Below, in pieces: positions 46,589-61,627 of a stretch of 64,000 nucleotides of DNA. This stretch comes from Ochromonas danica (lineage: Eukaryota; Sar; Chrysophyceae; Chromulinales; Chromulinaceae), in NCBI GenBank assembly GCA_015146655.1, contig VKHL01000018.1:212063-276062 (forward strand), given 5' to 3'. A model generated the notes under the pieces. The model was given only the letters and a program-made list of their open reading frames with translations. It was not told the origin of the DNA and made no database searches. The translations under genes and the position numbers were made by a program. The number at the start of each line of letters is the position of its first letter. The stretch's first letter is position 1.

Positions 46589-47801
46589 ATGATGCCTATT
46601 GGTCGCTCCTCTGCTCGCCTCGCCTTGCGCACTGTGCAGCCTCTTCGTCCTGCTGCTTTACAGAATGTAAATAGTGACGTTTTTTCCCCGCGTATTATCC
46701 TGTTGGTCATGATTTTCTTCGTGAAATGTTCAGGTCCAGATTCGGTGCTACACTGACAAAACTTACTCCAACATTAAGGTTGAAGCTAGAGGAAGAGTTG
46801 GCTTGATTACTCTTTACCGTCCCAAGGCGCTAAATGCCCTGTGCGATCAGCTGGTGTCTGAGGTGGTGGAGGCTGGTAAAGCCTTCGTGGCCGATGAGAA
46901 CATCGGAGCCATTGTAATCACTGGTACGTGATATGTCCATAAATTACTACCCTATCTGGTTGAATAGAGGTACTAATCTTCTTGTTAGGCTCCGAGAAGG
47001 CCTTCGCTGCCGGCGCTGATATCAAAGAGATGTCCACCCGCACCTACGTGGAGAACTACACCAGCAACATGTTTGCTAACTGGGCAGATGTCGCGAAGCT
47101 GCCTAAGCCCACTATTGCTGCTGTTTCTGGCTACGCACTTGGCGGTGGCTGCGAGCTGGCCATGATGTGTGATATCATCATCGCTGCCGAAAACGCGAAA
47201 TTCGGACAGCCTGAGATCACTCTCGGTGTGATTCCTGGTGAGTTGTGGCATTTCGTTTCATTTATTGCCTAGGTTTTATAGTCTTTGTGTGTTAGGCGGT
47301 GGTGGAACTCAGCGCCTGATCAGAGCCATCGGCAAGTCCAAGGCCATGGAAATGATTCTCACTGGTCAGTCAGCTCAGACGCAACCATCCGATGTTATGC
47401 ACTTTATCCTCATCCAATGTTAATGTGTCACAGGTAGCATGATTGATGCTCATCAAGCGGAAAGAGATGGTCTGGTGAGCAAAGTGGTTCCTGTTGATAA
47501 GGTTGGTTGACTTCTTCTCATTGAACTACAAGTATTAGTTCAGCAAGCAATTGACAATTGACCGTTTTGATGTCTTCAGCTTCTTGATACTGCGATTGGC
47601 ATTGCTGATCGCATCGCCTCTTTCTCTCAACCAGTCGTGAGAATGTGCAAGGAGACTGTCAACTCTGCCTATGATCTGAATCTTGAGGAAGGCCTGCGCT
47701 TCGAGAGACGCATCTTCCACTCCACGTTTGCTTTGGAAGACCAGAAGGAGGGAATGGGAGCCTTCTTGGCCAAGCGCAAGCCTGAATGGAAGCACAAATA
47801 G
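46589..47801 (+). CDS. ECHS1: mitochondrial short-chain enoyl-CoA hydratase
   Basis: Six exons: 46589-46666, 46734-46923, 46989-47237, 47296-47364, 47434-47501, 47580-47801; 291 aa. It hydrates trans-2-enoyl-CoA in fatty-acid beta-oxidation and branched-chain amino acid breakdown. The N-terminus ([15 protein letters not shown]) is Arg-rich without acids, a mitochondrial presequence. The crotonase fold is intact: [21 protein letters not shown] (oxyanion), [16 protein letters not shown] and [13 protein letters not shown], with both catalytic Glu residues (in GGCELA and GQPEI) present, so a hydratase rather than an isomerase. PGAGGTQR of the family reads PGGGGTQR here. Exon 1 may join at 46734 or 46740; both keep the frame. 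Confidence 0.95.
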
Positions 47802-48022
47802 ATCTTTGCTAGCTTGTCTGGCGGGAGATTGCAGTCTTGTAGCTAGCTAAGCCTCTAATCCTAATCGAGTTTTATAGCAACGAGTGACTGAATAAACGCG
47901 TTCCTCGAAAGTGTTTCTCACTGACACAGCGAAGAGGTCATGAGAAGAAAAGCTGACGGAGAACAGAGAGGCTGTAACCTGCCCGCCAACTCATTTCTCA
48001 AATCACCGCCTCGTCTTGGCTC

Positions 48023-49823
48023 ATGCTAGTGCTACTTCCTCTCTTGTGTCTCTTGATCCAGCCATGGAAAGGCTCTCAGGCCTTCTCCAAGCTGAAGCAT
48101 CCCTTGTTGACGATTGGCAGACGATCGTCGCCTCGGACTTCTCAGGCTGTCGTCACCTCTACGAGCTTGTCTGTGCTTCCCGCAGACGGTGCGCTCGAAG
48201 AGGTGGCACGAAATGACATAATCCTCCAGCAGCTTGCAGCGCTGCGAGAACAGCAGCAAGGCAGTGCGGACGGTCTGCTCCCAGGACTCTCGCACTTGCT
48301 AGACTCACTCTCCTCAAGCGATGGACAGAGTGTGCTTCTCATCATCTCAGCTATGATTTATCTCGTGGCAGACAATCGACCTCGTGGCTCTGTCGCAGAG
48401 GATCTCGTGGATATTGGCCGCTCGCCCTCAGACCCCGCCAACCTCGGCCTGCTGGCCAAGAAGTTCATCGCGAAAGACACTTCTTTAGGGTATTATCCTG
48501 GATTTATCAAGTCTGTTGAACGCACTACCGCGGGAAGTAAGTCTGCTTGCCATGTCTGTCTCTGTTTGTTGTCTCTACTAACAACAACCATTACACTTGG
48601 CAGAGGTGGATGACAAGGCGCTGCAACAGGCGCGGAAGTACTTGTGGGCTGTGGGGAAAGACAAAGTGCTGGACCCCACAGATCGCCGGGGACAGCTTCC
48701 ACTCCAATTGTCCTATCTCTTCGGGGGAGTGAAAGTTCCGACCACTTTGGCTCGCATTCGAGAACCATCTTTGCCGTTCAGCGACAATCTTTACACTGCC
48801 TCGCGTGGTGGGGATGGCGTAGAGATCTTTGCTAGTCGAGACATTGTAGCAGGGGGTGAGTGTGCTCTATTGCTGTGTGGCTATGTGGTTAACCTGGCGA
48901 TATGTGATGATGATGTTATAGAGGAGCTCTTCCTCATCCGCAGAACTCCTGCCTTGCCTCTTCCAGAAGAAGAGATAAAGGATGTGAGTGAAAGAAATAC
49001 TAATCCTGAGGACTCCGCCACATCTCAACAGGCTGTCATAGAGCCTATTGTGCTGAGTGAAGACAGGCCATTCTCTCCTTCTGTGCTGCCCAAGCAGGAA
49101 GGCTTCTTGGGCGAATTGGTTGATAGAGACGACCGGTATAGGGAGAAAGGCATCATTAGTCCTCAAGATGCTGAGAAACGCTTCCGTGCTCGGGGACAGG
49201 GAATGTTTGGAGAGAGCGCGGAGGATCGCGAGCTGATGGACAGTCTGCTGGGCCAATCTGGCGACCTCGTCCCTCCTGCCGCGACCCCGTCGACTGGTGA
49301 CAAGGAGACAAGGCCTGTGAACTCTGTCTTCTCTACTCGCCGTAACCCTCTAACTAGCGTAGATGGTGTGGAAAGCAAGTCAGAGGAGGACGAGGAGCTG
49401 CTGGATCGTCTTTTCCAACAACTGCAGCGAGACATCCGCGAGACTGCGCCGACCGGATCTGACGCCAAAGAAGGGGAAGGATCCAGCGTTTTATCCAAAG
49501 AAGACGTCGAACGCCTGCAAAACAAGTTTGACCAACTCTCTGATGAGGAAGTAGAGTCTGTCTTTCGAAAACTGCGCAAGAATTTCGGCAAGCAGTTGCT
49601 GAAGGACTACCAGGAGTTCAAGAAGGAAAACCCCATCTCTTCTATGCCTGCTGTGCCGCCTAAGAACGAAGTCGTTCGCAATAAGTACCAAAAAGAGTTC
49701 CATGAGGTGGAGAAGGAGTTGGAGAAGCTCTATCAAGACCCCATCGCGGTGTGGCAAGATATGCTCCAGTCCCCAGAAAAGTGGATTTCCGGTGAAGGAA
49801 ACGAAGAAGACAAGTCGAAATGA
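48023..49823 (+). CDS. plastid-targeted protein of unknown function
   Basis: ATG 48023. The N-terminus MLVLLPLLCLLIQPWKGSQA followed by Phe is a signal peptide with the heterokont plastid Phe signature, then a Ser/Arg/Thr-rich transit region. Intron 1 is certain (48537-48603). Two further GT-AG segments, 48856-48921 (66 nt) and 48984-49031 (48 nt), are both multiples of three without stops, so they may be introns, retained sequence or alternative introns; the product is about 500-540 aa. The middle holds SASRGGDGVEIFASRDIVAGEEL-like sequence that vaguely recalls the end of a SET domain (spliced form), but no full domain is visible. The C-terminal half is charged and helical (SDEEVESVFRKLRKNFGKQL). 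No family recognised. Confidence 0.7.
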
Positions 49824-50108
49824 TAGTATACTAGTATGATATATGATATGATTGGCTTCCTTGACGACCTTCTACCTTCTGTACTCTCTGTTATCGTTTA
49901 ACCTAATCATTCTTTTGTTAATCATTCGTGTGGTCCAGTCTAGTCCAGTACCGGTATAGTGTGGGGAGTGTGGTGTGGTAGTTATTGTTGTGGTGCGTGC
50001 GCCCTACACGGTGACGACTGCCTCGCCCCCTTTGGCTGTCTGCAACAACAAAGAAGAAGAAAGCACTCGCTTGCCCGCCTCTTCCTCATTGCTCATCGTG
50101 GAGGCGGT

Positions 50109-53110
<3,002 letters not shown>

Positions 53111-53390
53111 TCTAGGTGAGGTGGTGTAGGTGACCTGCTGGGTAGTGTTTAATAGGTTTAGTCTAGCGTTAGGATCAGTGATGATAAAGTCTGTAAATAA
53201 TGGTGTTATTGATATACAAGCATGAGGTGTCTATGTACTAGAGTAGGCTAGCTCCATACAATACCATCTACAAACATACAATGGACTACATCTAGCCTAC
53301 ACCAGTGTATTAGTCCAGAATTCTAAATCTAGATGTCTGGCTGCTGCTAAGGAATTACCTAATTTGATCTGATCGTTTCGTAATGAATGA

Positions 53391-54065
53391 ATGAAGACAA
53401 AGGCAACAACCCCTTCGAGTCGTCGTTTCAAAGGGCTAGACCGCATCACTGCCATCGACGACCCCTTCCTGGAGGTGCGCAGAGGTAACTTGGATGTCGT
53501 GCGTGACTGGCTGGCCTCAGGCAGAATCCGCCCCGAGACTAGCCGTTGGTCGGGTTTCACTCTCTTGCACCGCGCGGCTGAGCTGGGAGAGACGGAGTTC
53601 TGCCAGCTGCTCGTGCAAGAAGCAGGCGTCTCTCCGAATATCCGCACAGCGCGAGGCTGGTACACGCCCCTCCACTGCGCACTGGCCCACGGCTACCTGG
53701 ACACTGCCTACGCACTCATCGCCTTGGGCGGCAGTCCGTGGATCAAGTCGAAGTACGGAGAGGATGCCTTTGACTACGGCAGCAAGCGAGGCTTCCGCAC
53801 ACTGTGCGATGACTTCAAGAACCGCGTGATGAAGGAAGAGATGAAGAAGAGCATCGACCGCCTCTCGCGCCTCTCCTCCGACTCGCTGCCTGCAGGCGCG
53901 GCTCTTCCCGCCTCCTCTCAAGGCTATGAGGTGGAGGAGGTCAATGAGGAGGAGGAGGAGGAGGAGGGCGGGGACGTGTTCTCCACGGAAGGCTTCCTGC
54001 CATCGCCTTCTTCGTCTCCTCCGCGCAATGCCAACAAGAAGGAGAAAGAGCAAAGCATTGGCTAA
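53391..54065 (+). CDS. small ankyrin-repeat protein
   Basis: 224 aa, no intron. Three ankyrin-like units: FLEVRRGNLDVVRDWLASG, FTLLHRAAELGETEFCQLLV and YTPLHCALAHGYLDTAYALI with GGSPWIKSKYGEDAFDYG. A charged helix (NRVMKEEMKKSIDRL) and an acidic Glu run follow. Interaction module of unknown partner. There are TAGTCTAG-type motifs in the 280-bp gap on its left. Confidence 0.8.
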   Translation: MKTKATTPSSRRFKGLDRITAIDDPFLEVRRGNLDVVRDWLASGRIRPETSRWSGFTLLHRAAELGETEFCQLLVQEAGVSPNIRTARGWYTPLHCALAHGYLDTAYALIALGGSPWIKSKYGEDAFDYGSKRGFRTLCDDFKNRVMKEEMKKSIDRLSRLSSDSLPAGAALPASSQGYEVEEVNEEEEEEEGGDVFSTEGFLPSPSSSPPRNANKKEKEQSIG

Positions 54066-54467
54066 ACATTGGCTAACACTTGTCTGATCTGACAGCACAA
54101 GACTCACTCTTCCAGCATGGAGAGATATGATGGTTGCCCCCTCCCACTGGTTGATGATAAGATCCAAAGAACTGTGCGATGGACTTCGGATCAGATCAAT
54201 TGGTGATGTGATGTGATCAGATCAGAGAGAGAAGTCATCCTCATCGTCATTGTCATGGTCTAGCCTTGTCAAGTCTACGGGAAGAGAGGCTGTAGGCTGA
54301 CTAACTGACTTCTCATTCTCATGTGCTGCTATTAATGAATGTGCTGCTTTGTCAGTGTGAAGGAGAACTAGAATATCTCTCACTCTGTCTCTCTTTCGAT
54401 GTAATAAGCGTTGTTCAGTCATACTTAAGCAAAAAAGCATTAAAGCACAATTTCTACACAAAGTCGA
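54066..54467. other. convergent intergenic region
   Basis: Between the ankyrin gene stop (+) and the stromal peptidase stop (-). It contains short GATCAGATC repeats near 54190-54225; no gene seen. Confidence 0.5.
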
Positions 54468-57400
54468 TTAAATCACTTTTGCCTCTGACGCCACAGCCTT
54501 CGCACTCTTCATGCCTACCAAACCACACACACACACACACACATACACAGTCCATTAGCTGAAGTGAGAGAGAATGATCAAGGCAAGAGGTCGTCTTACC
54601 AGCAGGAGGTTGAGGGGCGGCGATTCCTACACAGGCGGTCATCTTCTCTGGCTCCCATTGCAAGAGCTTGACCAGGAGCTGCACGTCCTGCACAGTGACA
54701 CTTCCCAGGACAGTCTCGTAATCTAATATGTTCTTCCAGCTCTTGGCGGGGATGTGATCCAACTGAGTGCCAGAGAGGTTGTCAATGTAATATCTGTTAG
54801 TTGTTCGTTCCAAGCGATGCTTGTTGATGAGCGTTCTCTTGGCAGAGGTCACGCTGTCTCCAAGAATGCCAAAAGGGCCTTGCAGCGAGCCTAAAGCCTC
54901 CATACAAGCGCGAACAGCCTGCTGGACAGTGGCGGGCGAAGACGTCACAGAGACGGTGTAATAGGAGCCTTGGCACGCCTCGAGGGGATGGAAAGAGAAG
55001 GAGGCGTCGTAGGTCAGCTGGCGTTCTTCGCGCACAACTGAGAACAGCCTTCGATTGGCAACCTGTGGATATCACACACTCTGTTAACAGCAAGTTGAAG
55101 GCAAGCAAAGGGGTCAATGCGTACCTCCTGCACGATCTGCATAGCTGCGGAGGCAAAGAGCGGATGCTCCCATCGCCCTTCTTTCTTCCCTCCACTCGCT
55201 TGGACGAGCTCATCAGCCAGATTTCGACCATCACTCAATACGCCGTATTTGTTTGGTGCTGGTCCAGCAAGATAGCCCATAGCACGCTCGTCTGAGTCAG
55301 GGAGGTAAACTCCGAGCTGCTGCCGACCGCCTAGCGTGTGGACGGAGAGACTTTGCTTCTCAACAGCGTGAGAGACTATGGGAGGACTCATGGGGTGGGT
55401 GGTTGGATGAGTGGGGTGAGGCACGGTGCCAAGGTATTTGAGAACCAACTGCTCTTGCTCAGCAATCGTGAGGTCGCCGGAGATGGTGACCTCCACGTTG
55501 TCTGGTCGCAACTGGTCCCTCACGGCCTGCTTGCAGATGTCAAGAGACAGTCCGTCCACTTGATGATGGTTAGGTGTCAGCAGACGTCCATCTCCGCCTG
55601 TCAGAGAGTACAGAAGCGATTCCATGCAAGCAGACTCGAGACCCTTCACAATGGAATCGAATTGCTCGTGATAAGCTTGTTGAGCGCGAACGAAGGCATC
55701 GTTCTCAAACTTGAAATCTGTGAGAATGATATGGGCAACTTGCATAGAAGCTTCTATGCCTAATCGAGCACAAGCAACAGCATGTTTAATTGGTTGAAGG
55801 GTAACAGAGCAACGAAGAGAGACAATGAGTTGCTAACCTGTCACTTTGCCTCCAGGGCCTGGGGTGGTCACAGTTTGGAAGTCAAAGATAATGGACTCTT
55901 CATTCGCTGTGATCTCCACCATCACCTGCAAACAAACATGTTGTTGCTCTAAGAGAAGGTCGTCAACAGAAGGGAAAGATTTGACAGAAAGCACGTACGA
56001 GATGATCAATGCAGAAGAGCTCGACTTCTTCGCGAGTCATGTCCAAGAAAGCGCCTCCCTATACCATCAACCAACACCAACACTAGCATAAGTCACTGAA
56101 CAACGGCAAGTAGTCTAGGTACCCGCCCACAATGAGTTACTATACTGTACCTCTTGCATAGTGCGGCAGCCAAGAAGGATGCTGCCCAGCTCAGACTTCT
56201 TCTCAGTCAGTCGTCCACCTGGAACAAGCATTCTGACATGCGCCTTCTGAGACTCGGTGGGGAGTGTGTGAAGATTGACCTTCACGCCATTGGACAGCCT
56301 GCGTTGAACCACGTTGAGCGAGTTCTTGGACTTGTACTCCTTCTGCGCCTTGCCCTCCAAAGGGATGAAGCGAGGCTGAGTGCGGCGCAACTTCTCCTCC
56401 ATCTGCTCATCATCGAGCAGAGTGGCTGGCACGGGGGTATCTTGAAGGGGCTCCACATCTTCGATCAAAGCCTGAGCAACGACTTCTGCCACTTCCTCCT
56501 CCGTCACAGAGAAAGACTGTCCGCCACGAGTCACGAGAGGACTGCAAGCCACCAAAGCAGATGGCTTGACCGTGGTGTCAACATGCGAGAGATGTTCGCA
56601 GAGATCTCTGGCTACTTCCTTGACCTCGTCTAGAGTGATATCCTGCAAGACCTGTTCGATCACCTCGTAGCGCTGCACGGGGTGCATGTAAGTGTGTCCT
56701 GACGCTTCAGCCTCCATAACTTCCTGAAGGATGTCTTCAGAAGACTTCTGATCGCACTGAGCAGCAATCTGGGCCGCCTCTGCCAAAGAGGCCTGCTTGT
56801 AGCGAGCTAACTCCGAGCCGGTCAGACCGTAGAGACCCAATCGACGGATCTCCTTCACGGCCAGCTGGACCGCCTCTTTCCAGTGATCAATATCAGTCGT
56901 CATGTCGAACGAACACACAGCACAACCTTCTCGTGGCCAGCCAAGCTGATTAAAGTCGGCGAAAGTGAACAAAGGCTCTTGGCGTTCCATCACATTCAAT
57001 CGAATCTGCAAGGCGGACAAAGTCATGCGACGCATGATCTCTCTTTTCAACGCTTCCTTGGTGGTTATATGTTCGATGGGTCGCTTGGCGAAGAGATGGA
57101 AAGAGAAGGACTGCAAGAGTTCGTGATGGAAGACCTTCGTGGCAGGCAGCAAGACCTCCTGCTTGATCACTTCCTTCCGTGAGGTATGCTCAGGGGAGGG
57201 GGCAGGAGGGGCAGAGCCAACAAGCTCTTGCGGTTTGATCAACGCTGGAGGGAGAAGGTTTTCCAGCTTCTCCTCCGCGCAAGACCACTTGTGTATCACA
57301 GGGGGGAAGTGCCTCCAGGCGTTGCGCATGGAAAGCGCTGGGAATTCTCCCGATTCGTCGAAGATCTACACACCACACAGCTCAATCAGACTCTCTTCTC

Positions 57401-58495
57401 TCCAACAAACTACAAGCTATTCACCTGTTGTGCGTCGATCTTAGGCTGAAGATGGCCAAACTTCTGCTTGATCGTGTCAATGGCGCTATTGACTTCCACG
57501 TCTCCCACCACGAAGAGAATCACATTGTCTGGGCGATAGTGCAGATTGTGATAGAGCTGAAGATCTTCCTTCGTCCATTGCTTGATTAGGTTCTCCTTGC
57601 CGATGGGGAATCTGGTTGAAATGCGATTCTCAGCGTGCAGCGAAGACAAAATCTGGCACTCCACGCGATACTCCATCTTGTTGACCATGGAAGCCTCTGA
57701 GAGAACAGCTGCGCGCTCCTTTTCCAGGCGATCTTCATCGATGTTGGTGGTCATAACGTCTAATAAGGCATCTAACGCCATGGGCAGCCTGCATGGCACA
57801 ACTCGCCGTCAGTCACTCCCAAAACAAACAATGCAATACAATGAACAATACCATACAACACAATACTATACAATACAACGCAAGGCAATACCATACCATA
57901 CAATACAAACAACACAATACACAGTGAATGATGCTCACATTGGCTTCTTCCAAAACTGATCAGGCGTCTGAACAGGACAAGAAGCAAAGAAGACTGTGTG
58001 GTGGAAGTCAGTATAAGCATTAGTCCTCGACCCTGTGCCAGAGATAAGCTGTCGCTTGGGGGAGCCCATGTAGGCCACGTGCTCCAGAAGATGAGCCATG
58101 CCTTGCTGACGCTCCAGCTCATTCGCTGAACCTGACAATACCTCCAAATGCGCCTCAAACCTTCCTGGGGGGTGTTGATTTGGCAGGATGACATAGGTGA
58201 ACCCATTCTCTAGCCGCCCCTCCACTAAGTTGGGGTGCTTGGGCAAGGGGGTGGCTACCAGAGGCGTTTGAGAAGCCTCGGTGATAGTTTCTGCATCAGT
58301 AGTTGACATATAGACACCTTTCTTCAGCACAGCATTCCTTCTGAGTGGCAGCACCGCAGGGGAGTGCATCACACGGTTGCTTGCCAGTGAGCGAAGATTG
58401 GTGGGCGCAGGGCGAACTGCTATCCATTTCCAAGACTGACCAGAGAGAAAGCAGAAGGCAAGCAAGACAGCTAGCCTTTCTTGCAATCCTAACAT
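54468..58495 (-). CDS. SPP: chloroplast stromal processing peptidase (M16 zinc metallopeptidase)
   Basis: Eight exons: 58495-57939, 57788-57425, 57365-56151, 56058-55999, 55925-55838, 55759-55125, 55062-54600, 54514-54468; all GT-AG, phases close to 1142 aa, near the size of the plant enzyme. It removes transit peptides from imported plastid precursors. A hydrophobic leader (LAVLLAFCFLSGQSWKW) plus basic segment is a plausible bipartite presequence. The inverted zinc motif HLLEHVAYMGS (HxxEH, residues about 135-139) is followed by the SPP-specific SGTGSRTNAYTDFHHTVF, then KERAAVLSEASM with the third zinc ligand. A second M16-like half includes GGAFLDMTREEVELFC and IEASMQVAHIILTDF. A (TG)n run abuts the last acceptor, and intron 1 is CAATAC-rich. 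Confidence 0.93.
57826..57921. repeat. CAATAC-type low-complexity tract in intron 1 of SPP
   Basis: Loose repeats of CAATAC/CATAC/CAACAC fill most of the 150-nt intron between exons 1 and 2 of the stromal peptidase gene. Confidence 0.7.
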
Positions 58496-58958
58496 GGCGG
58501 GTTCGATTGATGGAGTGAATGGCGTGGCAAATTCTCTTTCCGCCTGCCAGCCCGCTGACTTGCAAAGCGAGGATCGCAGGCGCTGAGGGAAAGAGGAGAC
58601 TTCTAAACCCACTTATTCAGCTTTTCTGCAACTTCACGCTCAACTGAACTGTGCGTTTGTTAGCCTTTACTGTTTTGCGCGGGATCTACTTTAAGTTGAC
58701 ACACAGTTGGAAGTCTGGGTTTCTGGCAGAGAGTAGAGGCACATCAGACTTTTGTGAGCGATATTTTGAAGTTAAATATCAACAAATGCGGAGTTTTGAA
58801 TTAGGCGAGGAGTCTTTCAGGCCAAAAAAAGAAATGAAGAAATGAAATGTGCATGAAGAAGACAAGGTATCTTTTCTGGGAGGCAGTCAGTGAATAGTTA
58901 TGCCTACTGTATCATCACAATCCATTGCCATTGGGGTAGATATTCTTCTTCCTAAAGG
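58496..58958. other. divergent intergenic region
   Basis: Between the divergent stromal peptidase and secreted repeat-protein starts. No gene or recognisable motif beyond A/T-rich sequence before 58950. Confidence 0.5.
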
Positions 58959-60338
58959 ATGACTGTGCTTTGGCTTCCGTGGTGTGCTATTATTCTGTTC
59001 TCGCTTGCCATGGCGGAACATCATGCACCTATGATGGCTTCAGATATGGAAGTCAAGGTGGCCCACCCTTCAGCTCCTGCTCCAGTCAACTGCACCTGCA
59101 CATGCTCGGTGCCTGCGTGTCCGTACACTTCTCTTCCCTCTCCTCAATGTATCTGTGTTTGCATCGTTCCTTCAGGAAATTGTCCAAGTTCTAGTCCTGT
59201 GATTGCCCCAAGTGCCTCGCCAAGTGCTTCGCCAACAGTGGGATTGACTGGGTCTCCCAGTGCTAGTCCTTCATCTCTCACTGCTTCCCCTTCGGCCTCC
59301 TCATCCACCTTCCTCCCTTCAATATTTCCCACGGCGGCTCTTTCGGGTTCCCCCTCGCTTTCTCCTTCAACTTCTCCTAGCGCTATCCCCTCGCTTTCTC
59401 CTTCAGCTTCTCCTAGCGCTATTCCCTCGCTTTCTCCTTCAACTTCTCCTAGCGCTATTCCCTCGCTTTCTCCTTCAGCTTCTCCTAGCGCTATTCCCAC
59501 GCTTTTGCTGACTAATACGCCATCGCTTGCTCCAACGACTGCTTCCTCGACTGCCGCCCCAACAGCTACTGCCACGGTAGCTCCCTCTGAAGCTCCCACG
59601 CTAGCCACAGCAGTTCCCTCTGAAGCTCCCACGGTAGCCACTGTAGCTCCCACTGTAGCTCCCACTGCGGCTCTTTCGGGTTCCCCAACGCGTTCTCCTT
59701 CAGCTTCTCCTAGCGTTATTCCCACGCTTTTGCTGACTACTACGCCGTCGATTGCTCCAACGACTGCCTCCTCGACTGTCGCCCCAACAGCTACTGCCAC
59801 GGTAGTCACAGAAGCTCCAACGGTTGCTCCCACGGTAGCCTCAGAAGCTCCCACGGTTGCTCCTACGGTAGCCACTGAAGCTCCAACGACTGCCTCCTCG
59901 ACTGTCGCCCCAACAGCTACTGCCACGGTAGCCTCAGAAGCTCCCACGGTTGCTCCTACGGTAGCCACAGTACCTCCAACGACTGCTCCCACGGTAGCCT
60001 CAGAAGCTCCCACGGTTGCTCCCACGGTAGCCACTGAAGCTCCAACGACTGCTCCCACGGTAGCCTCAGAAGCTCCCACAGTGGCTCCCAGCGTAAATCC
60101 GACCACTTCTCCCACATTATCACCAACTTCTTCGCCAACCCTCAGCCCGACTTTGAAGCCGACTCCTGCCCCATCTCATTCGCCCACGAGAAGGCCCACT
60201 CGAGTCCGCACTCGCAGGCCAACAGCCACTCCTTCAGCGTCAACTCCAGCTCCAACCAGACTCAACACCATCGCCATTCCCGCAGTCCGTCCATCTCGTC
60301 CGCCCACAAGAAGACCAACAATCTCCCCTACTGTTTGA
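58959..60338 (+). CDS. secreted mucin-like Pro/Ser/Thr/Ala repeat protein
   Basis: 459 aa, no intron. A signal peptide (LWLPWCAIILFSLAMA) is followed by a compact Cys cluster (NCTCTCSVPAC ... CICVC), then about 350 residues of repeats: first SPS-A/TSPSAIPSL units of 12 residues (36 bp, about 59350-59500), then APTVA/SEAPTVAPT units (about 59570-60090), and a basic tail of PTRRPTR-type repeats. It is a candidate O-glycosylated cell-surface or extracellular-matrix protein. The composition parallels the stalk of the giant gene and the neighbouring gene at 61.6 kb. The function of the Cys cluster is unknown. Confidence 0.8.
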   Translation: MTVLWLPWCAIILFSLAMAEHHAPMMASDMEVKVAHPSAPAPVNCTCTCSVPACPYTSLPSPQCICVCIVPSGNCPSSSPVIAPSASPSASPTVGLTGSPSASPSSLTASPSASSSTFLPSIFPTAALSGSPSLSPSTSPSAIPSLSPSASPSAIPSLSPSTSPSAIPSLSPSASPSAIPTLLLTNTPSLAPTTASSTAAPTATATVAPSEAPTLATAVPSEAPTVATVAPTVAPTAALSGSPTRSPSASPSVIPTLLLTTTPSIAPTTASSTVAPTATATVVTEAPTVAPTVASEAPTVAPTVATEAPTTASSTVAPTATATVASEAPTVAPTVATVPPTTAPTVASEAPTVAPTVATEAPTTAPTVASEAPTVAPSVNPTTSPTLSPTSSPTLSPTLKPTPAPSHSPTRRPTRVRTRRPTATPSASTPAPTRLNTIAIPAVRPSRPPTRRPTISPTV

Positions 60339-60487
60339 GCACAGTAGAGCTTTAAATGCATGCTGTTTATCAGTGTTATTGAATAGTCTCAATGCATGTA
60401 ACTAAAAATCTGTCAAAAGCAACGATAATTATCAATTATGCTTCAAAAGCATATAAGTACATATAAGTGAGGCAAACTATACAGCGC

Positions 60488-61291
60488 CTAAGGCAGCTGA
60501 GAGACTACATGATCCCAGTTGACGAGATGGTCCATGAACACTTTGGAGTACTCGGTGCGCCTATTTTGGTAATCCAGGTAATAGGCATGCTCCCATACGT
60601 CCTATTTCAATAGATATACAATTTAAAACCGACAGGTGCATGTGATTATCCCATCACAGCTTACCATGGTTAATAAGGGCTTCAAACCGCTATCGGTGAG
60701 AGGATTCTCGGCATTAGGAGTTCTGAGAACTTGCAGACGACTTTCCGGATATGACCATACCAACCACGCCCAACCAGATCCAAATTGGGTATTGCCAGCG
60801 GCCTCAAAGTTGTTGCGAAACTCCTCATATGACCCGAAAGCTTCATTGATTGAGTCAAGCAATCGACCTTTCGGTCTTCCTCCTCCATTCTGTTTCATAC
60901 AGTTCCAGTAGAATGAATGATTCCACGCTTGCGCTGCACTATTGAAAAGTGCTTGGTTGCCAGCTTCTTTAGCTCCTGTGATAGCAATAATGTCGCGCAT
61001 CACTTTCTCGGGCAATATAGATCATCCACAAAGAATCGTTACCTCTGATAATGGCTAGCTCGTCGGCATCTTCGAATTCGGTACCGGCACCTAATTGAGA
61101 AAATTGCGAACAGAACAGGGAAGCTGGTATCAAGATTCGAGATGTGTCGGGAATGTTCTCTTACTGAGTCTGTTTGCTGTGTCGACATAGAGGGCATGAT
61201 GCTTGCCGTGGTGAATTTGAAGAGTTCTTTCAGAGATATGAGGCTCTAAAGCCGAAGCATCATAAGGCAAAGGTGGTAGTTCAATAGGCAT
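60488..61291 (-). CDS. iron superoxide dismutase
   Basis: Four exons: 61291-61165, 61090-61043, 61002-60665, 60601-60488; phases close to 208 aa. It converts superoxide to O2 and H2O2. Metal ligands are visible: His in the first helix ([14 protein letters not shown]), His in [11 protein letters not shown], and the [15 protein letters not shown] Asp and His. The Gln in NSAAQAWNH is the position typical of Fe rather than Mn enzymes, and FGSGWAWLV is the usual family block. There is no obvious presequence from the chosen ATG ([11 protein letters not shown]), so it is probably cytosolic; an upstream non-ATG extension is hydrophobic but lacks support. The exon 3 acceptor (GAGAAAG) was chosen to keep frame. 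Confidence 0.92.
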
Positions 61292-61627
61292 CTTAAGCAA
61301 ACAGCAGTAGCAGAGCAGGAGCGAACACAGCACGACTTCTTCGTTATTGCTTTAGAATGTGTCATATCATATCATGTCATGTCATGTCATGGTCTGCAGT
61401 GGACTTGAGGATGCAGATGAGCGAAGAGTATTTTCAGTTTATTACCCCTTGGAGAGAAGGGGAAACGGTTGGCATTAGTCCCTTCACTTGCCACACGCTC
61501 TGGGAAATATAACTTCCCCATGAAATGAAACTGAAAACCTCTGAACAGAAGGAATTCTCTCTAATGAGAGAGGTCATGTCCTCTGGAAGACACAATCAAT
61601 CAATTGCCAGCAGAGAGGACAAAGAGA
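61292..61627. other. divergent intergenic with CATGT pentamers
   Basis: Between divergent Fe-SOD and the second mucin-like gene. It contains a short CATAT/CATGT pentanucleotide array at about 61362-61391; no gene seen. Confidence 0.5.

Noticed and set aside
59144-60115. 323-codon minus-strand frame under the secreted repeat protein
   Set aside because: Antisense shadow of the repeat; Val/Gly/Ala/Glu composition mirrors APTVA repeats.
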